From assembly GCF_026914265.1 (NCBI RefSeq), contig NC_069124.1:15521088-15585087 (forward strand): a DNA stretch of 64,000 bases, in the 5' to 3' direction. A program made the position numbers and the translations under genes. Under the pieces are notes generated by a model. It worked only from the letters and a program-made list of their open reading frames with translations, ran no database searches and was not told the origin of the DNA. Source of the stretch: Mya arenaria. Lineage: Eukaryota > Mollusca > Bivalvia > Myida > Myidae. Shown here piece by piece: positions 10,577 to 22,091 of this stretch (its first letter is position 1; each line of letters begins with the position of its first letter).

Positions 10577-13500
10577 TTAAAGGAAACATTTGACAGCTAA
10601 ACGTCGTTTTCCTCCCCAACACGAGAGTTCTTTTTCTATCGCATACATTCGGTTGTAGGTTCGTTCTCTCATACAAGACCAGTTGTGACATCCATCTGTT
10701 GTTATCGATATCCAATCTTCAGTGAACGTCGACCAGTCTTCTACAATCCTAAACGTGCACTCCGTTATACTGCTTTCGTTTCCGGTACACTCGACCTTGG
10801 TTATAAACATATCCAACTTTCCAGGAAATTTTTCCATTCCGACGACGTCATTCTCAGCTTCAGTACCATTTAAAAGCAGGCTGCCGTTTCCATAGCCAAG
10901 CTGTTTACATACAATGGCTGCAAGTTTTTGTCGTTCTCCAAAAACGGAATCGCGTACACATATCGCACCGCTTTTATCATCTACCGTGAACACAACAAGT
11001 CCATTACCATTATCTGTTTCATTTACAAGAGAAAAAACGAAACCTGTATTGAAAAAATAGAACGTTGTTATTATTTATGAGATACTATATGAATGCAGAT
11101 GACTGTCATTGGTAAGAAAGATTGGTATAATTTGCATATATACAAAGAAGACAATTAATACATTCTGAAATTAAAATAAAATACTGGTAGGTTACTGATA
11201 GCCAAATGGATAAATATTTGCAGATTCACCATTGACATAATTATACAAAGAACACAGGAAAACAAAATAACCACAATCTTTAATATACTTAACTTCAGGT
11301 AGCCTTATCAAGCGCATACCCGCGACCTAAGAAAAGCTCAATTACACGTAGCCAAAGTAAGCCGTAGCCTAGAATAAGATTAAGTAAGCTTAGCCTAAGC
11401 TTTTAATACTTGTTGCCATGAATACTATTGAATATTATTGAGCAACCTTAGGCTTGAGTAAGATTAAATATAGGTAGCCAAAACAAGCTCTAGCTCCCGT
11501 ATTGAATAGGAGCTTAATAACTTCAGAATAAGAAATACGCTTCTGTTCCCCAATTAAAAAATGCTTAAGTACCCGTTTGGTTGTAACAGTAAACTGCAGG
11601 TATTCTGTTCTCATCGCAAGTCCCAACTGAGCCCCATTTGTCTTTTTGACATTGTCCAAGATAGTATTCGGTTCCATTGCACGCAATGTTTGCTAACCAT
11701 GGAACACCTAGAATAATATTTAAAGACACACATTTAAAACGAAGTTAATCTTCAAATTCATTATTTGAATTGATACACATGTATATCACTTTTATACAAT
11801 ATGGTTATTAGTAATGCACTATCTGGGAGATTGTTTTCCCCTCTCAACGAATCGAAATCTGCAATTATCCAAGATGGTCAAATTCGATATGCCGAATCGA
11901 AACACATTTATCATATACTTTCCTGATCACTTCGTATGATATCATATCACTTAAATGGCACCCACCACATTTCATAATAGATATCGTTTTAATGACACAC
12001 TTTTTTGTCGTATTGCCCTTTAGGAGAATACGGATTAGACTACCGTAGTTTGCGACATGTATTGCGTATGGATATAATACAACCAAACGATTTTAACATT
12101 TAAAATCAAGATAGTGTTATGTTACTCTATTATCTTACTGAGTTCAAAACCTATTGGAACGAAAATATTTTGCTTATTCTGAAAATAATTGAAACAAATA
12201 ATTCATATACCTAAAAGTGGGACGGTGCTATATTTAGTATTTCTGGAATGGTAATATGCAGATCCACCTTTATATCCCTTCTCTCTGCAAATTACTGTCG
12301 CTGCTGCATCATCAAAACCATTAGCGCAGATAAAGCCCGAATTATCAAAATGTCTTATGATAACTTTTCCAGATGTATGGATCTTTAATTCATAATCTGC
12401 CAAATACATGATTTATGGAAAGCAATAGGAAACAAAAACATTTCGAAAATAACAACAATGCTGTAAATCATTTGATCACTCTCAAAACAAGCGTTTTTGT
12501 TTTGTTTTGTTTTTAAATTATATTGAACATTTCGATAAAAAGACACTTCTTAAACCTAAATACTTTTATGTTTTTAGGACAATTAAACATTTCTACAAAG
12601 AACAACAGTTCATTATTCATAAAACTTTTGAATGATAAATTGTGAATAACAAACAAAACGGTCAAAAATGAACACACCTTCATTTTCCAGATGGTTCGAG
12701 CAGGCTACAGAAGCGTAATGTCCACTGGTGCAGTTGGGAAAGTATTTAACATAATCGCATTCGAGTAGGTTTGACTCGATACCAGTACATTTGAAATTGC
12801 TATATACAATATCGTATTCCATTTGTCCCAAAGCGGAGCAACATATGCTTGTTCCATAAGCGAACCCAAGGGATCGACACACTGCTTGAGCAGCAAGTTT
12901 ATCAAAACCTTCTGCACACGCAAGATGATAGTTGTCTCTGTCCCATACTTGAACAGCGCCAAATGTCACATTGGGTTGAAGTCGAACTTGTTACGATAAA
13001 AGTCATGTGTGTGTTTAAGGAATAACATAAATATATCTTTCAATAGCTAAATATAGGTAAAGTCGCATATCTTCAAAACGAATATAACACTTCTTCATCC
13101 CATTATCTGAATAGGTTTATAAGTTTTTCAAAATCATGATATTAAAATGTATTTATTAATTGCGGGTATGACAGTTTAGCGAAACAAGAAAGTAAACATC
13201 TCATTTTCTACTTATATTCATTTGATATCAGACGAAGTGTATTATTAAGAAAGTAATGTTCTGGTAAGCCTTACCTTACACAGATAAGATTAAAGCTTAT
13301 TTTCTAAACCTAAACTAAGGTAGGTGTGACTGTACCTTTTTCCGTACAGAAAACATACGCCATGCACTTATCATAGTATTGTTGATTCGTAACATTAAAA
13401 CTTCCCGGACAGGAGAATATAGACTTTTCTTCACCGCTGCATTCTATGTTGTGCAACCACAAACGACCTAAAAGGGCAACAGTTTGAATACACATGTTTG

Positions 13501-16500
13501 ACCAAACCACCATTTAAGAGATGTGTCGCATGTACTTTTCGCGGTCAAATTGTTTATACAATCCTACGCATATGTACCAGAGAGCAACAGAGACTCAGCA
13601 AGGGCTTATCAGCTAGTAAATCACCTATAACTGTTAATCTCCCATTAACTTCAGCTGAAAGCCCAGCCATCACAAATTGGCCTTTTCTGATCTTATCTGG
13701 GCTGGTAAAGTTGATTTCTGAAGGGTCAAGTTAATTTCTTCAGATGCAGTTCTTCATAATATAATATTGAGTGAAGACATTCTAGAAAGTAGAAGAGTTG
13801 TATGCTTTATTATTTTAACGTTTTTTAACATCATATTAAATTGAAAGAAAAATGAATGAAATAATAAGGCAATATGGATATTTTTTGTATATTTAGCTCT
13901 CCTGAGCACGAAGTCTGTCGTCCGTCCTTCCGTCTGTCAACAATTGCTTAAAACACATCTCCTCTGAAACTACCAAGCCAAATTCAATGAAACTTTACAG
14001 GAAGCTTCCTTTGGCAACCCTCAACAAAAATACAACCAGGGGTCACGATTGATCAACAACAACAACAAATTTGCGACGTCCTGTTTTGCTTTAAGAAACA
14101 TCTCCTCTGAAACTGCCGGTCCAAATTCAATGAATTTTACAGGAAGCTTTTTTGGGTAACCTTCAACAAAAATACAACAAGGGGTCGAGATTGATCAACA
14201 ACAACAATCTTGCCAACTTCCTGCTTTGCTTTAAACAAGAGGGCCCTGAAGGCCCTGTATTGCTCACCTGATCCAATAAAGATCATCAAGAATAACATTC
14301 TGGTCAAGTTCCATGAACATATGGTCATAAATGTGGCCACTAGAGTGATAACATGATTTTCCTATTATTTGACCTGGTGACCTAGTTTTTAACCGCACAT
14401 GGCCAGGATTCGAACTTGGCCTAGAGCTAATCAATATAAATATTCTGACTAAGTTTCATGAACATACAGTCATAAATGTGACCTCTAGACCTAACAAGCT
14501 TTTCCTATGATTTTATCTAATGACCTAGTTTTTGACCGCATATGACCCAGACTTAAACTTGACTTAGAGATTATTAATATAAACATTCTGACTAACTTTC
14601 ATGAAGAAACATTTATAAATGTGACCTCTTGATTGCTAACAAACTTTTCCTTTAATTTGACCTGTTGACCTAGTTTTTAACCGCACATGATCAAGATTCG
14701 AACTTAGCCTAGAGCTTATCAATATGTACATTCTGACTAAGTTTCATGAACATACAGTCATAAATGTGACCTCTAGAGTGCTAACAAGCTTTCCCTATGA
14801 TTTGACCTGGTGACCTAGTTTTTGACCTCACATGACCCAGATTTAAACTTGACTTAAAGATTATTAGTATAAACATTCTGAATAACTTTCATGAAGATAC
14901 AGTTATAAACCTCTAGAGTGCTAACAAGATTTTCCTTCAATTTGAACTGGTGACCTAATTTTTGACCGCACATGACCCAGATTCGAACTTGACCTAGAGA
15001 TTATTAATATCAACATTCTGACTAAGTTTCCTGAAGAAACAGTAATACATGTGACCTATATAGTGTTAACAAGCTTTTCCTTTAATTTGACCTTGTGACC
15101 TAGTTTTTAACCCCAGAATACCCAATATCGAACTTGTCCTAGTTATTGAGGGTAACCTTCTGACCAATTTTCATTAAGATTGTGCCCATATTGTGACCTC
15201 TAGAGTTTTAACAGTCATATTGTTGACGACGGACGACGACGACGGACGACGGACACAGGGCGATCACAACAGCTCACCATGACAATGCTATGTCGGCGAC
15301 AATCGATAGTGGTTATCCAAAATCGATGTCGCTAATGTTACTTCCGGTAACTACATTTTTTTTTTTTTGTGGTTAAAGTCAACACACATGCGGTGAATTT
15401 AAACACTTATGCTTAATAACATACAAACTACCAAAAATTACAATCTTTTTTTAATTGTTGATGTATATTTCATAAAACCTTCTTCAATAACCGGTATATA
15501 TGATGTAGTGTGTCCGGTCTTACCTGGAAATCCCAGCTCGATGTATACTGTTTTTGAAACATGTTTTGGTATCGTCTGTATTTATCTATTTTTTGTGTGA
15601 AAGTTTTATGAAATTAAGATGATCTTATGAAATATTCAATATGAATAAATGCCCATCACTGGCCAATGCATAGGAAATTTTGGGGAAAAGTTGAAATCTG
15701 GTCCATATGCGTAGGCCTGTATATAACCTATTAAAATTACAGATCTGGCAAATTGAATGAAAATAATCATGCTGAACTATTAAACTCATTATTCAAAGTA
15801 AATATCATTATATTGTTTTATATTACCTTTTCCTAATGATTTGTTAACATTGGTACCAGCAAGACCGTCATAAAAGCCCAAGTGCCGACAGGCTACCCTC
15901 GCATCCATATTAGTCCAGTTTCTATCGCAGATAACGCCCCACTCCCCGCTAACAGAAACCTTCACCATTCCTGAGTTTGGCGATGTTCCTGCATCAAGTT
16001 GTATATCGACACCTACAACAGATATGGACGACAAGGAAAATACGGTAAGACAATTTGGAATGTTATTCTCAGTTACTCACGCAAATACAATCGATGACAC
16101 GGTCCGCCATATAACTAATAAAATTACACACAGTATTCATTTATTTTCTGGTCTTTCAATATTTATGCAAAAAGCTAAGACCCGACGGGGTGCAATTTGT
16201 TTTGTTTTTGACCGACACGCCATTGAATAAGTTGTGTCTAACATGACAATGTAACTTGGAGGAGTAATCACAATGAAATCATCATAAAAGTGTAATGAGT
16301 CGGAAAAACGTGTACCGGTCACCGGCAATTAGAAGTTTACATCATATTCCGGACTGATTTCCCTTGTTACTAGGAAACAAACACACGCGAACTTTGGAGC
16401 ACAATTTAATAACAAGAATTGATAACTTTGATGAAATAAATTAAATGTAAGTGTTGTTCCAATGTTCTTGATAATAAGTATAACAAACAAACGATAGCAA

Positions 16501-19500
16501 TGAACAAAGATAAAATAAAAAAAATACCGGTCAATTAGCAAAAACTATTGACGGGTTAGTTTTATACTTATATGTCTTAATGACTCATGGAAGTAAGAGG
16601 GTATTGCCAGTGTTTTACTTTTCATAGTTACAGTCAATCAGGAGCTGCTATTTCCGATTGTTGTATGTAGATTGCATTCGTCTGAAGGATATCACTTTTA
16701 GAGAGAATTTTTAGTTGTACCTTTATCAGGTCTTCATTACCTCATTCTGTACATACTTTTGAAATTGATGTGTATATATGATTGTATACAATGGAACATA
16801 CAGAGACAAACCCAATATGTTTCATTTAAAGAACAGCATGTGTAGAGGCGAAACAATCACTAAACAAGAAATACATGGCAGCGAAATTACAACAAGCATT
16901 GAACAACTTTCGAAATATTGACGTTTTGAAAACGTTTTGATAAACCCTGTCGAATTCTAAGTGAACATAAAGTGATAACTAAATGAGGAGTTACTTATGT
17001 TTAAATTTTCCTATGCAACATATGCTTTACCTGTGCCATTTGTACAATGCACTTGTGCCGCGCTGCGAAAGTCCCTGAATGAGAATGCTTTCCAAAGAGG
17101 AGGTTTTTCTTCAAAGGTACAATTTTCAATGTGTCCTTCTGTTCCAGCACATTGCACGCTTGACATCCAGTATGGGTAACTTGGATCTTTGAATATAAAG
17201 TTGTTATACAACAATTAAAACTACAGAGACTAGCTCAGTTGATTACAGTTTATACAAGAACAGATTTAAAGGCACACGGTCAAAGGTAAAACAAAAAAGT
17301 CACAGAATGCAACCAGGCCAAACACATTACACAACATATCGTCATTAGTGAGCGTTGGGGTCATTTTGTATTGGAACAAAGCTAAAAAGGATTTACTAAC
17401 TCTTCACGAGTTGACATGCAATGGATGTAAAGTAAGCTAATAAAAGTACACCCAACATGTTGACTATCAATGTCCTTTACTTTTCGTTAAATGATTTACC
17501 TGTATACTTGGGCCCGAGGGCTACACCTGTTTTATAACCCTGCTGTTGACACATGACCTTGGCGTCATTATCGTCCCAATCTTCAGGGTATATAACTCCC
17601 TTTATTCCGTCTTTCTCCACATACACTATGGTAGGTGAATGGTCACCCTCATTCCTGCAAAATGAATTGCATGCAATACATCGATCACTTCTGGTCTCTG
17701 ATTCTACCTGGTCTATAGTTTCTAAACATGGACTGATGATTGATATCAGAGACAAAATGGCTGGATAAAATGCACTGGCTACTCGTTGATAGTGTCGACC
17801 CACTTACAAACAAGACAAAGTTGCAAGAATCACTCAAAAAGACGGGATATTAATAAAATAATGTTTTAAGGATTAACTGTGTAACTCTTACATCCACCGA
17901 TAAAATCATCTTAAGATTGACTTTTATCTATCTTTCATTTTTTTCAAAAGGAGCATTACTTCAAGCGAATGAATGTAGGTAAACATTTCATGAAGTGAGC
18001 ATAAAACCTATTTGTAACAAGTCGTTAAGGTCAATTTGTGATAATAAGTATGTACAAATGTTACATTTATCATTCAATTAAACATATGACAAAAAATGCT
18101 AAAAGGTTGACTTGTTTTGTGTATGCAATTAAATTTAGTTTCTTAATGTCAGAGGCATGTATATATATTAATATCAGATCTCCTATATAATCGTTTCCAA
18201 GCATTGGACTGCAAAAGAATAACAATTCGAAAAGTTATATAGTTGTAAAAAATGTCTTTCGGACACGTACCTGATCGTAGAGAGGTCATTGAACATTAAA
18301 TTGAATTTGAAAATATTTTTTGTTTAAAAAAAACACCTTATTTTGATTCTTTGTGTCCAAAATATTCATATATTCCACCTTTAGTCATCAGGTTTGCTCG
18401 AAAAGTATGAACATTATCTCCAGCTTCAAATTAAACATTATATTGTGAGTTTCCGGAGTCTATACCTTCGTTCCCAAATGGGTATACGGAGCAGACAATA
18501 GAAGAGAACTCGTAGGTCATAGTTGACCGCTGCCAACAATCTCCATATGGTCTTATATAGCAGGCATACACGATGTGGAAGTCTTCTTGGGTTGCCTTTC
18601 CGTAATCACAGTCGGCAAAACTAATTTCACTTCCACTACAATTAAATTTGTGGAAAATGGGGATGCTCTTTGCCCCAAATAATCCTGAAAAAAAAGTCCT
18701 TGTTATATGAGTTACAATACAAGAATTCAGAAATGCGTTTGCTTAAATCGATATAAAATAATTGTACCTCAGGTATTGCTTGCTTTTCAAGATTTCAGTC
18801 AGTAAATTAGTGCGCAATAATGAATTCATACTGCCTGCATTGACATATACATATAAGCTTTATAAGACCCCGCATGATACCCAATCTTAAAGTTTTGTCG
18901 AGAACGGAAATGATATGATCTTTCCATTTATAATCTTTCCATTTAGCATCATCAGAAATGCCAAGTCCGAAATGTTTGTAAGAACGAACACTTTGTATTG
19001 GAGTAGTGTGCATAAACAAAAGGAGATGAATCCATCCATCCCGTTTTATAGAAAAAAAATAATTCATTCTGTTTTAGAAGTATTGAAAGTGACAAGCCAT
19101 TTAGAAGGTCAAGTGGATAGTTTCTGAAGATTAGAATTGATGACAGCAGCTTCAGGTGTCTCGACCACAATGTACAGGCTAGTATCATCTGCAAATTAAC
19201 GAGCGTAAGCTTTAATATCATCAGCGATATCATTAGTATAAATGAGAAAAAAGAGGACAAATACTAGAGCCCTGAGGCACTCCCGCAAGCATCAGACCAA
19301 GATGAAGAAGAATTCGAAACAACAAATATTTGTTTCCCACCGGTAAGATATGATGTAATCCTGTTCCGAAGATCCCCTCTGATGCCAAAAGAAGACAGTT
19401 TGTGAATAAGGCCTTTTTGCCAGACTCGATCGAACGCCTAAGGTATATCACAAAAACTGTACTTATCTCCTGAAAATATGCACACGTACCGTAAATAACA

Positions 19501-19830
19501 AAACGTGTAATACGTTTCCTGTCTATCGTTTAACACAAATTGCCTGCAGGTTGTTATAGATGATCACTCACCCACATATCTTCACAGAATGTGTTATTAA
19601 AGTTGTCGACATAAAATGTGGATACATCGCTATTTCTTGTAACATATCATGCTCAATTTTAACCTGACATGTCTCTGTTTTTGCATTATAAGCCTCCAGG
19701 CACAGAAACGGTACCTTGAAACCAAGCTGCCTGCACACAACTTTCACATATTTCCTCCAAAACCCATCAGTACACTGATGCCACTTTCCATTCGTATAGA
19801 ATTGAACAACACTTAGGAAGTCTTACCATC
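10577..19830 (-). CDS. Multi-SRCR-domain protein (scavenger receptor cysteine-rich, DMBT1-like)
   Basis: Ten exons on the minus strand encode six consecutive SRCR domains. In transcript order: about 19,830-19,575 (3' edge uncertain), 18684-18466, about 17,740-17500 (5' edge uncertain), 17186-17031, 16012-15827, 13467-13336, 12986-12678, 12396-12211, 11707-11573, 11043-10577 (stop TAA). Domains 1, 2, 3 and 5 are each split over two exons; domains 4 and 6 lie in one exon each. Every junction from 17500 onward is phase 1 and joins in frame. Typical motifs are CRQLGF, CRHLGFYDG, CRSLGFAYGT, CKQLGYGNGS and second-half Cys patterns such as IECSGEE and VECTGNESSI. SRCR proteins bind microbial or host ligands at the cell surface or in secretions. 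No membrane segment follows the last domain, so a secreted product is likely. The signal-peptide exon was not found, so the 5' end is open. Confidence 0.85.
11044..11572. other. SRCR intron, nothing recognised
   Basis: Intron between the fifth and sixth SRCR domains. It contains repeated short words around TAGCC and AAGCTTAGCC (about 11,300-11,480) that look like a degenerate simple repeat. No gene is seen. Confidence 0.4.
13545..13740 (-). other. Unexplained open segment in an SRCR intron
   Basis: The minus strand is open for about 55 codons and reads TSPDKIRKGQFVMAGLSAE and then LLADKPLLSLCCSLVHMRR; the plus strand is also open here. The segment is richer in GC than its surroundings. It has no SRCR character and no splice-compatible link to its neighbours. 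It may be a repeat fragment: GGTACATATGCGTAGG at about 13,570 (minus strand) resembles GGTCCATATGCGTAGG near 15,700. Confidence 0.25.
13895..14235. repeat. Two-unit tandem repeat (about 145 bp unit)
   Basis: Two successive units share CATCTCCTCTGAAACT, CAAATTCAATGAA, TTTACAGGAAGCTT, CAACAAAAATACAAC and GATTGATCAACAACAACAA. It starts at TTTAGCTCTCCTGAGCACGA, a word common in clam repeats, and runs directly into the larger repeat at 14,236. Confidence 0.75.
14236..15295. repeat. Clam-type tandem repeat element, period about 143 bp
   Basis: The element opens with GAGGGCCCTGAAGGCCCTGT followed by ATTGCTCACCTG and ends in a (GAC)n-rich tail (GACGACGGACGACGAC) with CAGGGCGATCACAACAGCTC. The body consists of about six units. 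The word GACCTAGTTTTT recurs near 14,379, 14,522, 14,668, 14,812, 14,951 and 15,097, and each unit also contains CTAAGTTTCATGAA and ATGTGACCTCTAGAG. Units have diverged by point changes. I remember this type of repeat as widespread in bivalve genomes. It lies inside an SRCR intron. Confidence 0.85.
18807..19451 (-). mobile_element. LINE reverse-transcriptase fragment inside an SRCR intron
   Basis: The minus strand encodes a recognisable RT core in broken frames: LAGVPQGSSICPL, then FLIYTNDIADDIKAY, then the catalytic FADDTSLYIVVETPEAA, then WLVTFNTSKTE, then YKHFGLGISDDAKWKDHI, matching the Y-K-H-L-G-V and D-A-K-W motifs of Jockey/CR1-type LINEs. Stops interrupt it just before FADD and after LQKLST, and frameshifts occur near the PQGS block and further downstream. 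It is a truncated dead copy in the same orientation as the host gene. Nearby ends could not be defined. Confidence 0.75.
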
Positions 19831-19859
19831 CATGATGAACACTGCCAATAGTTTAAAAA

Positions 19860-22090
19860 TGTACAGGCCTTAAAACTATATATTTAAACTACTTTAAATC
19901 TACAAACATTGCGTGTTAAATTAGTCACATGTTCTATGAAATATTTCGACTCGTTTCACATGCAAATTGGTACCCTCACGGCGTACTCTACTAGTGAAAT
20001 GCACATTGTTGAAACTGTCTGATAATAAAACTAATCGTAATTTGCATTGATAAGGTTGCAAGCCATAACGGTTACTGTCAATTTATTTGAAAACAACGGA
20101 AAAGTTCAGTTTGGGGTATTGTTTCTGTATCAATTCCTTTATAAAAGGTGTAATCGATATGTAAAGTAGGCTGTATAATAAAGTACTAGTACGGCTTAAA
20201 TCACTAGTTTTTGTTTTAGAATCTCTGTAAGCCTATTATAAAAAAGGATCTTAGACTCATGCTTTATATAGGTGTAGTAGTTATCCGTGGAATGTCCCTG
20301 GTCCAAAAATACTGATCTCTAGTATACTATAATTATACTATAATTGTAGTGTTTTCTAACCCAACAGCCCCTGTACTAAGAACCTTCAATGATATTGTTG
20401 TGTTGCTCTAACTAAACTACAAATGTTTTAAGATTTTTGTCCTCAAGTATAATACTAATATAAGAAACATGGAGCACACTAATGATCTAGTCTTGATAAA
20501 ACTAAGGATATTATTTATGTTTTAACTTTTTGCTACTGAGTTGTTTCTGTAGTTTTTCACATAAATATTGGACTAGTGAAAAACATAAAACCGAGTCTTT
20601 ACCGGACAGTTCCTGATATAAGGCGCTTAGAAAAACGCATACGATTGTTAGTTTTAAAATGTATAATATAGTTTAAATGGTAATAACCACATAATCATAT
20701 CCATAGATCCTAACTGAATAGTGCAAGGACAAGTGTTGACGTTGACGCTAGCAGGCTCTGAAGTATCATATTTCTTTTTTGTCTTTGTTTACTTAAATGT
20801 AACTTTGCATGTGTGTGTGTGTGAAGTTCAGTAACATTTAACCATAACGGTTGGAGAGTTTAGAATGTATTCATGCCTCCACAAGAATTCTTTGAATGAA
20901 CTTTTCTTTATTCCAGGATTAATTTGCATTGAAACAATGTTTAGTTCAAACTTTCATCCGTTTTCGACAAAAGTTGACCTAACCTAACACCGCGCAATCA
21001 TAATTTAAAGCTGTAATACAAAACAATTTGTTTACAACGGTTTCGTATGTTTAGTGTAATAAAGAATGTTCACTAACACGATTATATGATGAATGTTTAT
21101 TTAAATGAACACTTCATCATTTGTAAATTATATTTGTAATAAAATTAAATGTTGTTATTGTGGTACGACATGTGTGACGAATATTACCTAAACATAGATT
21201 ACAAAGACAATGAAAATATGATTACTTTTATTTGATGAACCTAGTCGAAATATTTATAGAAATTATAATTAAAATGAATTATCTATTTACGTTCTGAGCC
21301 GAACAATCATCATTTATAATTATTTCTTTTTTTTATTTTGTCTCAAATGAGAAACTACTTTATACCTTGCTTCATACATACCTGGATTTAATGACAGGTC
21401 AAAATATATGTATTGATCACCCTATAAATGAATCCTTACCCTAGTAAATGATATGCTACATGCTGATCTCACGCATCCGAAATTACCTCGTGCTTTCAGG
21501 TCATGGTACAAAATAATTTGACAACTTAATTTAGGTTTTAAGTTACAGATTCGTTCTTTACAGATGCAAACATTATTGGACCTCGCTAAAGGACGAGTAG
21601 TCTTGTGGATGGGATACATTTGTCAGATGAAAAATGAAAAATACAAAATTTGACAGCCAGCAACCAAAATATAGTTGTTTTTACTTCCTATCAATTCCAA
21701 TAGTTTACTTGTAATCCAGAAACAGAAAAAAATCAGTAAGAAACATACATGGACTACTTCAGTTATTCTAAACGTTTTGGCGCATGGTAAAAAACACATT
21801 TTATTTGCGTTTTGAGTATTAATTTATTGTCTGGGATTCCACATTTGATATCCCATCGATTAGATTTAAGGGTGTCGCTTATTTATTTAGTGATAACATT
21901 GAATTCAAAACAAGTACAATGCTTACAACTTAATCTTACGTTTAAATTGTAAAATAAGCAGAGGATTAAATATTACGAAGGAGGAAGTATTTTGTGGACT
22001 GCGTAAATTACGCAGTATTATACAGCATTTGGTCAAATAAGTATGCAAATGTTAAAACATTAAAATATTTAACATTGATGACATACAAAT
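19860..22090. other. Intergenic stretch between the SRCR and MIEAP-like genes
   Basis: No coding exon was recognised. A fragment of dispersed repeat A (TTGCTACTGAGTTGTTTCTG) lies near 20,527. The two genes are divergently transcribed, so promoters of both should lie in this 2.2 kb, but I could not identify a specific element. Confidence 0.45.
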
Positions 22091-22091
22091 C

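Noticed and set aside
11865-12086. 73-residue minus-strand frame between SRCR exons
   Set aside because: It has no SRCR cysteine pattern, and exons 12211 and 11707 already join in phase to complete one domain.
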